From a virus: DNA of 24,206 nucleotides. Under the pieces are notes generated by a model that worked only from the letters and a program-made list of their open reading frames with translations, was not told the DNA's origin and did no database searches. Positions 12,593-20,018 of the stretch are shown here, piece after piece (positions within the stretch are counted from its first letter, which is position 1; each line of letters starts with the position of its first letter). The stretch lies in the IMG/VR virus record IMGVR_UViG_3300044716_000609, positions 1 through 24,206 of that record; one strand, 5' to 3'. A program made the translations under genes and the position numbers.

Positions 12593-14315
12593 TTAAAGTT
12601 ATCGCATTTTCGTTTTTTATATCAACTAAAGTTTTTCCAGAAATTGAATATATATTATTATTTAAAACATTTGATTGAATTTTAAATATTTCTTTTCCGG
12701 AAATTGTTTTTAATGTTTTTCCAGAAATCGAATATATATTATTATTTGAAACGGTTGATTGAATTTTAACAATATCTTTTCCGGAAATTGTTTTTAATGT
12801 TTTTCCAGAAATTGAATATATGTTGTTTTGATTTACGGTTGGTGTTTCAGTTGGAGTACTAGTAGGAGTATTTGTAGGAGTCTCCGTAAGTGTTAAAGTA
12901 GGAGTACTTGTAGGTGTACTGGTTGGAGTATTTGTAGGAGTACTGGTTGGTGTTAAAGTAGGAGTACTTGTAGGAGTGTTTGTAGGAGTGTTTGTAGGAG
13001 TGTTTGTAGGTGTACTGGTTGGTGTTAAAGTAGGAGTACTGGTTGGTGTTAAAGTAGGAGTACTGGTTGGAGTATTTGTAGGAGTGTTTGTAGGAGTTAA
13101 AGTAGGAGTTTCGGTAGGGGTTAAAGTAGGAGTGCTTGTAGGAGTAGGATTTATTATCAATAAACCATCCATTCCACAATCTTCACATTCTAATCCTAAT
13201 GCTCCATCATATGCAAAAACTTTAGGACGTTGCTTATCTTCTGTTAAAATTCCATAACCTGCTTCATTTTCTACTATAACATCAACATATCCAGAAGTTT
13301 TTGGTACTTGAGGTAAATCAAAACTTAAAAAGTTTTCATTAAACAAATTAAATTCCGGAACTATTATACCCCTGAATGCGGGATATGCACTTTCCATTCT
13401 TGGGATAGAAGAAAACGGATTGAATAAACTAATTCCATCAAACATTTCTTCGTTTGACGCACTTAAATAAACATTTCTAACTTCAAAAAATGATTTTCCG
13501 TATATTTCAATAGTTTTAAAATTATTGAATTGATTATATGCTATAACTTTACATGGTTCTATGTCTCTGAGTTGAGGTCTAGCGGAAATAGAAAGATGAT
13601 CTGTATATTGTTCATCTAAATCTATTAATAAATTTGAATCACTGTTTATTGCGGTGTAATCAGAATTTATTACATATATTTTTTTAACTATTTCGTCTAT
13701 TTTCTTAAAAAGCCATCCCTTTATAGTAAAATTTGTATCAGCCGCTATTCTAAATGCTTGATTTGGACCCGCATCATTTGGATATTGTAATGAAATATTA
13801 CCATTCCATAAAACCTCGGTTCTTATTTCATATTGAGTTAATGAGCCTTCTAAATCAGGAGTTTTCCACGAAATTACAATATATGGATCACAATATGGAG
13901 TAAAATTGGATATCAATTGCTCCATATCATTTTGATATTTTGTTATCAATGTCATATTGACACCGATATTAACAGGAATTGGTTGAGGTATATGTTTTAC
14001 ATAATCTATAGATTCATTTATCTTATTATAATTGACATTGAATCCATCGTTTTTATTAAAAACTCTATTTTGATCTCTGGAAATGGATGCTATACTAACA
14101 GCAATAGCGGGAACCGTAATTCCACCCGGTGCGGGATTTTGCAAAGTATTAAAAACTCTTTGCTTGGGTCCATATACATAGTTTACTTTTATATCATTTG
14201 CAGGAGTTACTAAATTTTTATCTTTATCGTATCTTTTAATAAAGACATCATTGAAAGCACCAACGAACTGCTCTAAAATCGTTTGAATCTCCCAGTAGTA
14301 TGTATATTTTTTCAC
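12588..14315 (-). CDS. 15: Tail completion and sheath stabiliser (T4 gp15-like) with Ig-like domain, Pro-Thr linker and repeat tail
   Basis: 575 residues; T4 gp15 is 272. Residues 1-220 match the gp15 pattern: [79 protein letters not shown] and FTIKGWLFK. In T4 gp15 caps the tail and contacts the neck. Residues about 250-370 look like an IPT/TIG Ig-like domain ([34 protein letters not shown]). Residues 390-494 are a long Pro-Thr linker with Ser, Asn or Leu at the variable position. The last 79 residues are three copies of a 28-residue repeat ([17 protein letters not shown] core). The start is GTG at 14315, supported by an upstream TGTAAATA octamer and by [10 protein letters not shown] being the conserved beginning. 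The assignment rests on the N-terminal third; the extension has no T4 counterpart. Confidence 0.8.
   Translation of the reverse strand: MKKYTYYWEIQTILEQFVGAFNDVFIKRYDKDKNLVTPANDIKVNYVYGPKQRVFNTLQNPAPGGITVPAIAVSIASISRDQNRVFNKNDGFNVNYNKINESIDYVKHIPQPIPVNIGVNMTLITKYQNDMEQLISNFTPYCDPYIVISWKTPDLEGSLTQYEIRTEVLWNGNISLQYPNDAGPNQAFRIAADTNFTIKGWLFKKIDEIVKKIYVINSDYTAINSDSNLLIDLDEQYTDHLSISARPQLRDIEPCKVIAYNQFNNFKTIEIYGKSFFEVRNVYLSASNEEMFDGISLFNPFSSIPRMESAYPAFRGIIVPEFNLFNENFLSFDLPQVPKTSGYVDVIVENEAGYGILTEDKQRPKVFAYDGALGLECEDCGMDGLLIINPTPTSTPTLTPTETPTLTPTNTPTNTPTSTPTLTPTSTPTLTPTSTPTNTPTNTPTNTPTSTPTLTPTSTPTNTPTSTPTSTPTLTLTETPTNTPTSTPTETPTVNQNNIYSISGKTLKTISGKDIVKIQSTVSNNNIYSISGKTLKTISGKEIFKIQSNVLNNNIYSISGKTLVDIKNENAITLI
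12591..12827 (-). repeat. Three tandem copies of an 84-base (28-residue) coding repeat
   Basis: On the + strand ccagaaat(t/c)gaatata recurs at 12637, 12721 and 12805, an exact 84-base period. The first two copies are full length and the third, at the protein C-terminus, diverges at its end. They encode [17 protein letters not shown] followed by D/E-I-x-K-I-Q-S. Each unit also contains an internal half-repeat, SISGKTL then TISGKDI. Confidence 0.9.
12834..13148 (-). repeat. Long Pro-Thr linker-coding repeat
   Basis: About 26 degenerate 12-base units (ggagt[a/g][c/t]ttgta on the + strand) encode alternating PTSTPT, PTLTPT and PTNTPT units, about 105 residues. It is the longest of the window's Pro-Thr linkers. 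Confidence 0.9.
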
Positions 14316-14321
14316 TACTTA

Positions 14322-14329
14322 TATTTACA
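14322..14329 (-). promoter_or_regulatory. Late-promoter-like octamer for the gp15-like gene
   Basis: TGTAAATA (7 of 8 to TATAAATA) reads leftward, ending 6 bases before the GTG start, in the 17-base gap after the helicase gene. This would separate a late virion block from the replication operon upstream. Confidence 0.5.
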
Positions 14330-14332
14330 TAA

Positions 14333-15994
14333 TCAAACTATTCTATCTAAAAAATGTTTTGGTAAATTTGACTTCTCGCGCATTATAGTATCTGCAATAA
14401 TACCATCCAAGATATATGTCATAGAATAATCATCCTTTGATCTTGTACACCTCCCACACATCTGTATTAACTTGTCTAGCATTTTCATTGTGTATTGTTT
14501 TGGGTTTTTATCAAACATCATCTTTATTCTTTTAGAACCTAATGGTAAAAATGGAGATTTTAATATGATTTGAAATCTACCTAAATCACCATCTAAACTA
14601 ATACCAGTATCTAGTGATGGACTTACTAAAACAGTTGGTTCAGTAGTATTTTTATGATCATCTAGAAGTTTTTCATTGTTAGTAACCAAATCTTTAAATA
14701 AAAATCTTTTGTGTTCTTTAATTTTAATTTTTAATTTATCGGCTATTTGATTAGTATGTGTATGTACTAATCCCTTATCATTCTTATGCTTGTCACATAT
14801 TGCTACAGCAGCATCTAAAACATGGGGTAAATTCTCTTCCATGTTTTTATAGGACAATCTATATTTTCTACTACATAAAATAGGAGATTTTTTAGGATCA
14901 AAAGAGGATTCCATTTCAAAATACTCATAATCATTTATACCCAAACTTTTAGCATATTCTTTATGATTACTGATTGTAGCAGACATCATAAGAATTTTAT
15001 CTGCACCATCAAACATTTCTTTTGCAATAGGTTTTACATCATATGGACAGAATATAACACCTTCCGAATCTCGTTTTTCTGTCAAGAATGAACACTTTTC
15101 CCAATTGTCGATTGTTTCTTTCAATGAATTGAAAAGCCTGTTTAATTTAGACATTCTTTGCATTGATTTAAAATAAAGTTTATCCGTTGAACCATTCGGC
15201 ATATTGGATAATTGATCTTTTACCGCATCTAGTTCTTTTTCAATTTGCAGATATATATCTTGCAACCAAAACAAAGATGTCTTTTGATCATCGGTCAAAA
15301 GTTTTTTGAACTTTATGTTTTCTGAATATAAAGTTGTATATTGTAAATTTAAACTACACTTTGAAACAAGTTCATCCTCTAAACCATTTGCTTCATCACA
15401 AATATAAATTTCCCTTTTCTTTAAAAAAGTTGGTAAATTAAAAAATACTCTATAATTTAAAATAGGACAATGCGAAGATAAAGATTCATTCCTTGCTCTG
15501 TAATAAGGACATCTATCGTTATCAAAGCATTCTTGTTTTAATTTAGGAGAAAATAAACACGGTGCGTTTTCTGTACTGAAATTACAATCTACTTCACATT
15601 GGTAATTATTTTTTCCTTTGATTGTTGGTATATATGGAAAAAGACCTTTATATTGATCTTGTAAAGATTTTGTAATTGTTAAAATAAAAGATCCAGATGA
15701 TGCAGCATTTAAAAAATTTGATTCATATAAATACTCATTGTTTTTATTCTTTTTATAAATCGCATATGAATTTATTAGTCCTTTTAAACTATCATCCATA
15801 TAAGAAGCGGAATTACCTACTGTGAGGCCAATATGACTCTTTCCAGAGCCTGTAGGTAAACATCCAATTACTATTTTTTTACCAGTACTAAAGCATTTAT
15901 CGATTTTTGATAATGCTTCAACTTGTTGCTTTCTAGGTTTAGAATTTTCTGGAAAAAAATCTACTAATTTGTTTTTATGTTCTAAAGTTTTCAA
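14333..15994 (-). CDS. XPD/DinG-type superfamily 2 helicase with a probable iron-sulfur cluster
   Basis: 553 residues. Motif I is LPTGSGKS (46-53). Motif II is DEAN (200-203) in the XPD-like context YICDEANGLEDELV, where XPD/DinG have DEAH. The later motif LIQMCGRCTRSKDDYSMTYI carries the Q-x-x-G-R-x-x-R signature (motif VI). Between I and II lies the family's Fe-S domain pattern, starting KGKNNYQCEVDC, with cysteines at 133, 137, 146, 156, 162 and 176; four of these could hold a 4Fe-4S cluster. The family unwinds DNA 5' to 3'. The only start upstream of motif I is TTG at 15994: an in-frame stop lies two codons before it and no ATG follows within 60 codons. It overlaps the zinc-ribbon-like gene by 20 bases and ends the operon starting at 18420. 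Confidence 0.88.
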   Translation of the reverse strand: MKTLEHKNKLVDFFPENSKPRKQQVEALSKIDKCFSTGKKIVIGCLPTGSGKSHIGLTVGNSASYMDDSLKGLINSYAIYKKNKNNEYLYESNFLNAASSGSFILTITKSLQDQYKGLFPYIPTIKGKNNYQCEVDCNFSTENAPCLFSPKLKQECFDNDRCPYYRARNESLSSHCPILNYRVFFNLPTFLKKREIYICDEANGLEDELVSKCSLNLQYTTLYSENIKFKKLLTDDQKTSLFWLQDIYLQIEKELDAVKDQLSNMPNGSTDKLYFKSMQRMSKLNRLFNSLKETIDNWEKCSFLTEKRDSEGVIFCPYDVKPIAKEMFDGADKILMMSATISNHKEYAKSLGINDYEYFEMESSFDPKKSPILCSRKYRLSYKNMEENLPHVLDAAVAICDKHKNDKGLVHTHTNQIADKLKIKIKEHKRFLFKDLVTNNEKLLDDHKNTTEPTVLVSPSLDTGISLDGDLGRFQIILKSPFLPLGSKRIKMMFDKNPKQYTMKMLDKLIQMCGRCTRSKDDYSMTYILDGIIADTIMREKSNLPKHFLDRIV

Positions 15995-16232
15995 GACTTC
16001 TTACTATATCAACATTGACAACTTTACGCAAGCAAGAACATGGAGAAAAAGAATAATTTTGATGATTCCTTCCTGTGTTATATCTACCATAACACTTTTT
16101 ACAATTTCTAGGAGGATTTTTGATCAATGGTATTTGACCTACATCTAGAAGTTTGATATCACTTTCAAGAACATCATAAATTGTTCCAGAAAATACGCTA
16201 TATACTGGTGTTGTTTTAATATTGGTTTCCAT
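15975..16232 (-). CDS. Small zinc-ribbon-like protein
   Basis: 85 residues, no named family. Cys44-K-K-Cys47 in PPRNCKKCYGRY and Cys65-x-Cys67 in SPCSCLRKVV form a four-cysteine set suited to one zinc, as in short zinc ribbons. It overlaps the gene before it by 17 bases and the helicase gene after it by 20 bases, so it is probably translationally coupled in this operon. It might be a nucleic-acid-binding accessory protein; that is inference. Confidence 0.75.
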   Translation of the reverse strand: METNIKTTPVYSVFSGTIYDVLESDIKLLDVGQIPLIKNPPRNCKKCYGRYNTGRNHQNYSFSPCSCLRKVVNVDIVRSLENFRT

Positions 16233-16575
16233 CTATTAATAGTATTGTATCCCAAAATTTATTTCCTGCAATCTTTTTTGGGTAAAGAGACAGATACATT
16301 TCTATATCTGGTGAATATTTTGCAAGAGTTTTTATTCTATAATCAAAAAATACTAAGTTGTCATCTTCATGAATTTCCACATCATAGGGAATAGGTATTT
16401 CTATTTTTTCTTTATCTTTTTTTGATGTTTTCATAATGAAAACCAGAAAAAAGTTTTTTTGATAAAACAGTATAAGTTTACCTTTTTTAAAGGATTTTTT
16501 TCCTATATCCATTGTTATTTCTTTTTGTAAAAGAAGTTTACATGCATTTTCTAATTTTGAACCATGTATTGTCAT
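16216..16575 (-). CDS. Hypothetical protein of the replication operon
   Basis: 119 residues, not recognised. There is a predicted beta-rich centre with KKGKLILFYQKNFFLVF (about 30-47) and IEIPIPYDVEI (about 58-68), and no transmembrane segment of usual length. It is preceded by the DUF2693-like gene with a 5-base gap and overlaps the zinc-ribbon gene. Confidence 0.72.
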   Translation of the reverse strand: MTIHGSKLENACKLLLQKEITMDIGKKSFKKGKLILFYQKNFFLVFIMKTSKKDKEKIEIPIPYDVEIHEDDNLVFFDYRIKTLAKYSPDIEMYLSLYPKKIAGNKFWDTILLIDGNQY

Positions 16576-16580
16576 TTTTT

Positions 16581-16970
16581 TTATTTGTCCATGAATGCTT
16601 TCTTTTGCATAGCAGTCATTTTACCTAAAACTAAATCGAAATATCTCCAAAATTCGGTCTGTTCTTTGGTTGTACCCATTTTAAACATTTTTATTAATTC
16701 ACAAGAATTTGCTGGTATTGCTCTCCAATCTTGCATAAAAATATCCCAAACTACAACAAGACCTTTAGATTCCGCATTATAAGAAGGACTTGATTTGGGT
16801 GGTTTAAAATTCAAAATTTGTTTTCCAAGTTCAGAGTTTAATACTTGAAAATTTAAAGTGCATAACATTCTTCTGGTAGATGGTATACGAAGTTTGTTTC
16901 TTCTAACAAACTTTAATTCCAAAATACCAGTTTGGCACAATTTTTTTAAACCTACTACACTAAGAGCCAT
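16581..16970 (-). CDS. DUF2693-like small phage protein (SH3-type barrel)
   Basis: 129 residues. Its layout resembles the small phage proteins grouped as DUF2693: an N-terminal helix (LKKLCQTGILELKFVRRN), then RRMLCTLNF and a C-terminal VVWDIFMQDWRAIPANS strand region. Those proteins are thought to have an SH3-like barrel and have no established function. This one has a longer insertion between the two halves than usual. The gap to the GroES-like gene upstream is one base (TGA-T-ATG). Confidence 0.7.
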   Translation of the reverse strand: MALSVVGLKKLCQTGILELKFVRRNKLRIPSTRRMLCTLNFQVLNSELGKQILNFKPPKSSPSYNAESKGLVVVWDIFMQDWRAIPANSCELIKMFKMGTTKEQTEFWRYFDLVLGKMTAMQKKAFMDK

Positions 16971-16971
16971 A

Positions 16972-17355
16972 TCATTTAGCTATGGGAGAACACACACCAA
17001 ATATTCTAGATTCATTTAAAAATACAATGTTCTTTAAACCATTTAAATTTGTTACTTGAATACCTTTATCATTAGGAAAAATGATATGATCGCCTTCTTT
17101 TACGGTTTGGCATTTAGGGCCAGCCAATAAAACCTTTGCAACTCTCCATGCAAAATGAACAGTATTAATAGGAACCCAAATACTTCCTCGTTTAACCTCA
17201 GTACCATCTTCATTCACATCTACATATTGACACATCAAAATATCGTCTAATACTTTATCCAAATTCCAATCAATAAGTTCTAATGAACTTCCTTTGTATA
17301 AATCCAATTGTACTTTTCCACCAATTACGTCTTCTTGTTCGGGTCTTGTTATCAT
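16972..17355 (-). CDS. Probable GroES-like co-chaperonin (T4 gp31 analogue)
   Basis: 127 residues. The second half fits the GroES barrel pattern: RVAKVLLAGPKCQTVKEGDH (variable loop, then V-K-x-G-D), IIFPNDKGIQV, and the end IVFLNESRIFGV, like the GroES ILREDDILAV. T4 gp31 replaces GroES so that the host GroEL can fold gp23, and a gp23 is present in this window. The stretch LDDILMCQYVDVNEDGTEVK may hold the mobile loop, but no clear GroEL-binding hydrophobic tripeptide can be fixed. It lies 4 bases after the gp62 gene. Alternative: another small beta-barrel protein with a chance resemblance. Confidence 0.6.
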   Translation of the reverse strand: MITRPEQEDVIGGKVQLDLYKGSSLELIDWNLDKVLDDILMCQYVDVNEDGTEVKRGSIWVPINTVHFAWRVAKVLLAGPKCQTVKEGDHIIFPNDKGIQVTNLNGLKNIVFLNESRIFGVCSPIAK

Positions 17356-17359
17356 AAAA

Positions 17360-17746
17360 TTAATTAGTAGGTGTTTTTAAATCTTCAAGTGCTTTTTGTA
17401 AAAAAAGAATTTCTCTACTCGATAATTCCATATTTTCAGATATTTGAATTATTTCATTGTCTATATCGTCATCTATAGCGGATGTTTCCTTTTTAATATA
17501 GTCTATTTTCTTGGTACATTTAGGTAAAACTATTCTATAGAAATCTACAAAAGGAAAATCTGAAATCTTAAACATCCATCTGTTTGTTGTAGCATTTATT
17601 ATATTAACAGTGTCAGAATCCACCATAGACAACCATCTATTAAAAATAAAATGATAAACATTAAAATTAGATGGTTTATATTTTGAATTTTTCAAAACCC
17701 AATTTATAACCCCGAAAAGATTAGTTTTGTCTTCTCTTTTTTTCAT
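17360..17746 (-). CDS. 62: DNA polymerase clamp loader small subunit, T4 gp62 family
   Basis: 128 residues, shorter than T4 gp62 (187) but like the compact clamp-loader A subunits of environmental T4-like phages. Key pattern: FNVYHFIFNRWLSMVDSDTV (28-47), INATTNRW, FYRIVLPKCTKKIDYIKK and a late SSREILFLQKALE helix. With gp44 (not in this window) it loads the sliding clamp onto primed DNA. It lies 2 bases after the glycosyltransferase gene and 4 before the GroES-like gene, inside the replication operon. Confidence 0.78.
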   Translation of the reverse strand: MKKREDKTNLFGVINWVLKNSKYKPSNFNVYHFIFNRWLSMVDSDTVNIINATTNRWMFKISDFPFVDFYRIVLPKCTKKIDYIKKETSAIDDDIDNEIIQISENMELSSREILFLQKALEDLKTPTN

Positions 17747-17748
17747 TA

Positions 17749-18420
17749 TTAATAAAGTTGTTTAAATTTATTTGCGCTTTCTTGCCATTCTGGTGTATTC
17801 ATAGAATCGCCTAAACCAAAATGTGTTACCTTTATTGGATACACTCCCATTTTTAATTTATTGGAATTTGCTCTTAAACAAAAAGATATATCATAATGAT
17901 GAAAATTAAAATTTTCATCAAATCTAGTATTTGTATCCAATAATCTATTAACATTAACTCCTATAAACAAACCATCTAAAATCAAAGCACGGGAATCCGT
18001 ATCACCAAAAGTACTCGTCCATACCTTTTTATCTTTTGAGTGGGAAACTTCTCCAACCCAATCATTTCTATCCGACATTAAATGCCATGCTGACATAGGA
18101 GAACCCAAGTTACACTTTTTAGATCCTGCTAAACCAACTATGTCATATTTCTCAAAAGCTAACTTTATTTTTTCTTCAAAAAATAAATCTTCTATCAATA
18201 CATCATCGTGTATAAAAATAACATATTTGTCTCTATTTTCTTCTGTTATAAAAGAATTATATATTTTAGGCAACCCTTCCTTGTTTTCGGTTATTGCTGT
18301 ACACTTGTTCGATATTCCTATCTTATCTAAAGACAGACGTAATTGTGAATTTTTTTTGAAATCTTCTAAATTATATTGTGTTGCGGTTACAATTTTATAT
18401 TGGTTGTTTATTTTGTTCAT
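17749..18420 (-). CDS. Glycosyltransferase, family 2-like
   Basis: 223 residues, similar in plan to short GT-A fold enzymes. The early block EGLPKIYNSFI is followed by the nucleotide-sugar/metal motif VIFIHDDVLIED (HDD at 71-73). ILDGLFIGV (147-155), FDENFNFHHYDISFCLRAN (168-185) and a late VTHFGLGDS with His200 complete the usual acceptor and metal-site order. It probably moves a sugar onto phage DNA, a virion protein or a cell-surface glycan; the substrate cannot be told. It is the first gene of a seven-gene minus-strand operon and is transcribed divergently from the + strand gene 33 bases away. Confidence 0.78.
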   Translation of the reverse strand: MNKINNQYKIVTATQYNLEDFKKNSQLRLSLDKIGISNKCTAITENKEGLPKIYNSFITEENRDKYVIFIHDDVLIEDLFFEEKIKLAFEKYDIVGLAGSKKCNLGSPMSAWHLMSDRNDWVGEVSHSKDKKVWTSTFGDTDSRALILDGLFIGVNVNRLLDTNTRFDENFNFHHYDISFCLRANSNKLKMGVYPIKVTHFGLGDSMNTPEWQESANKFKQLY

Positions 18421-18439
18421 GTGAAAAGTAAATATATAA

Positions 18440-18447
18440 GATAAATA
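18440..18447 (+). promoter_or_regulatory. Late-promoter-like octamer for the + strand gene at 18454
   Basis: GATAAATA (7 of 8 to TATAAATA) ends 6 bases before the ATG at 18454, the same spacing as in front of gp13 and of the gene at 21817. The whole divergent region (18421-18453) is only 33 bases and must also carry the start signals for the glycosyltransferase operon. Confidence 0.5.
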
Positions 18448-18453
18448 ATTCTA

Positions 18454-19035
18454 ATGAATAATTTGAGAAAGTCAAAAAAGAAAAACATGAAAACAAAAAA
18501 AGCGCACTCTGAAGTAAAAAGAATTTTAAATTCTAATATACAAAGATTAGATTTAAACGAAAGTTCAGATATACCTTTTGTTAAAAATTTTTTATATTCT
18601 TTAATTAAAGAACAAGAAGATATTGTTCCAGAACAAGACTCAAAAAATCCAAAAACTCCCAATGATTTTACACCGGAACAAAATCAAAAAGATCTAGAAA
18701 ATTCATTAGATCCTAATACCGATCCTTCTCAATTTGATGTCGAGGGAGTAGCACCAGAACTAACAGTTCAAAATATCGAAAAGGTTTTAGACTGGTCTAA
18801 AAAACTTGATGAATTTGCAATGTTCTTAAATAGTCCACAGGAAGATTCTTTACATAAAATCCTTGCTGATAATGATAGAGCAGGTAGTTTGCTTAGAGGT
18901 GTTACCAGAAAAGCATCGGATTCCATAACCAGAATCACTGGTGAAATTGAAAAACTAAAAGCAGTATTGGATACATATATTAACACTGCACCTAAGAAAT
19001 TACGCGATACTGAACAGTTAAAAATGGGAAGTTAA
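18454..19035 (+). CDS. Hypothetical charged helical protein on the opposite strand
   Basis: 193 residues, family unknown. A very basic N-terminus (RKSKKKNMKTKK) is followed by a leader-like stretch ending in L-N-E (34-36), then an acidic, Pro/Asn-rich linker (about 60-105) and a helical C-terminal half with LDWSKKLDEFAMFL and SITRITGEIEKLKAVLDTY. There is a second possible start at Met12. It is the only complete + strand gene between 386 and 21874. Its TAA and the primase TAA (opposite strand) share the palindrome TTAA at 19032-19035. The late-type promoter, basic leader and (L/I)-x-E suggest a virion or head protein; this is inference. Confidence 0.75.
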   Translation: MNNLRKSKKKNMKTKKAHSEVKRILNSNIQRLDLNESSDIPFVKNFLYSLIKEQEDIVPEQDSKNPKTPNDFTPEQNQKDLENSLDPNTDPSQFDVEGVAPELTVQNIEKVLDWSKKLDEFAMFLNSPQEDSLHKILADNDRAGSLLRGVTRKASDSITRITGEIEKLKAVLDTYINTAPKKLRDTEQLKMGS

Positions 19036-19988
19036 AAAATACTATTAAGTATTATTTGATAATCGATTTCGTCCAAGTTTTCCTTAACTGCCAAATCATT
19101 AAAATCTTTAAATTTCATATCGGGAGTCCACATAAAAACATGTTCTCCCTTTTCTATTAATTCGTTAGTTTTTTCTTTTGCTGTATTATCAAAAGAAGGA
19201 TTGTCCAATACCCATATTTTTTTATGAAATGGATATTCATTAAGCTGTTTTCTTTGTAGTGGGTTCAGGGTTAAACCAGCAGCACTTACTGAATTTTTTA
19301 CAAACATTGAATCTATTGGACCTTCAAATATAAAAATGTATTCTAATGATACATCTATATTATCTATTCCAAATAATGATTTTTCATATCCAACTTTTCC
19401 TAAATACTTTGGATTAGAACCATCTAATGATCTGGTTTGATAAAAAATAACTTTATTAAATCTATCATAAAATGGTATACATAACCTATTTTTGTGATAA
19501 ATGTCAGTAAAGCTAACATATAAGCTTTTGGATCTATTTACAGCAGTATAAAGTTTTCTGTTTTTACAGTATTCTACAGCAGTATTAAATATTTTATTTT
19601 TAGAATAAAATTTATTTTGAATAGAATCAAAAATATTTATAGAATCATATGGCAAAGAAGGTAATTCCCTTTTCTTTGAAACAAATGGTGTTGTTTTTTT
19701 AAAAACATCTATAGAAGTATTGTTTTCTTTTATTTCACAGAAAACTTCTTCTGGTGAAGAATTTGAAACTTCACATATCCATTTCAAGGCATTCCAAGAC
19801 CTAGAACAATTAAAACAATAAAATGTATTAGATGTTGGATAATAATATAATCTTTTCTTACTACCCCAACTACTTCCTTCTCTACAGATAGGACAACTTG
19901 CATTGTAAACATTGTCGTATCTTTTGTGTTCAGGATCTCCGGAGTATGCGTAAAACTTATTTAATATATAAGTTTCTGGTATTTTCAT
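19032..19988 (-). CDS. 61: DNA primase, T4 gp61 family
   Basis: 318 residues (T4 gp61: 342). It makes RNA primers with the replicative helicase. There is an N-terminal CHC2-type zinc finger with SCPIC (C32, C35) and YCFNC (C58, C61). A Toprim catalytic domain follows, with FIFEGPIDSMFV (Glu222) and WVLDNPSFDN (Asp262, Asp267). The IPFYDRFNKVIFYQTRSLDG segment between them is typical of the linker before Toprim. The start codon at 19986-19988 lies exactly in the loop of a perfect 10-bp hairpin. It sits 30 bases after the acidic protein gene and converges with the + strand gene, sharing the TTAA stop palindrome. Confidence 0.93.
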   Translation of the reverse strand: MKIPETYILNKFYAYSGDPEHKRYDNVYNASCPICREGSSWGSKKRLYYYPTSNTFYCFNCSRSWNALKWICEVSNSSPEEVFCEIKENNTSIDVFKKTTPFVSKKRELPSLPYDSINIFDSIQNKFYSKNKIFNTAVEYCKNRKLYTAVNRSKSLYVSFTDIYHKNRLCIPFYDRFNKVIFYQTRSLDGSNPKYLGKVGYEKSLFGIDNIDVSLEYIFIFEGPIDSMFVKNSVSAAGLTLNPLQRKQLNEYPFHKKIWVLDNPSFDNTAKEKTNELIEKGEHVFMWTPDMKFKDFNDLAVKENLDEIDYQIILNSIF

Positions 19989-19998
19989 AATACCAGAA
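19974..19998 (-). promoter_or_regulatory. Hairpin presenting the primase start codon in its loop
   Basis: On the mRNA, the arm UUCUGGUAUU and its perfect complement AAUACCAGAA are separated by the pentaloop AUGAA, which contains the start codon of the primase gene. The arms are 10 bp with no mismatch. The structure spans the last 10 leader bases and the first codons, where it could control initiation, for example as a binding site for a translational repressor. Confidence 0.7.
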
Positions 19999-20018
19999 TA
20001 CTAGTTTTTAAAAAGATG

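Noticed and set aside
12859-13257. Open frames on both strands inside the Pro-Thr repeat (VGVFVGV-type and YSYKHS-type products)
   Set aside because: They are translations of the 12-base repeat in other frames. The gp15-like frame continues through the region with matching linkers in the neighbouring genes.
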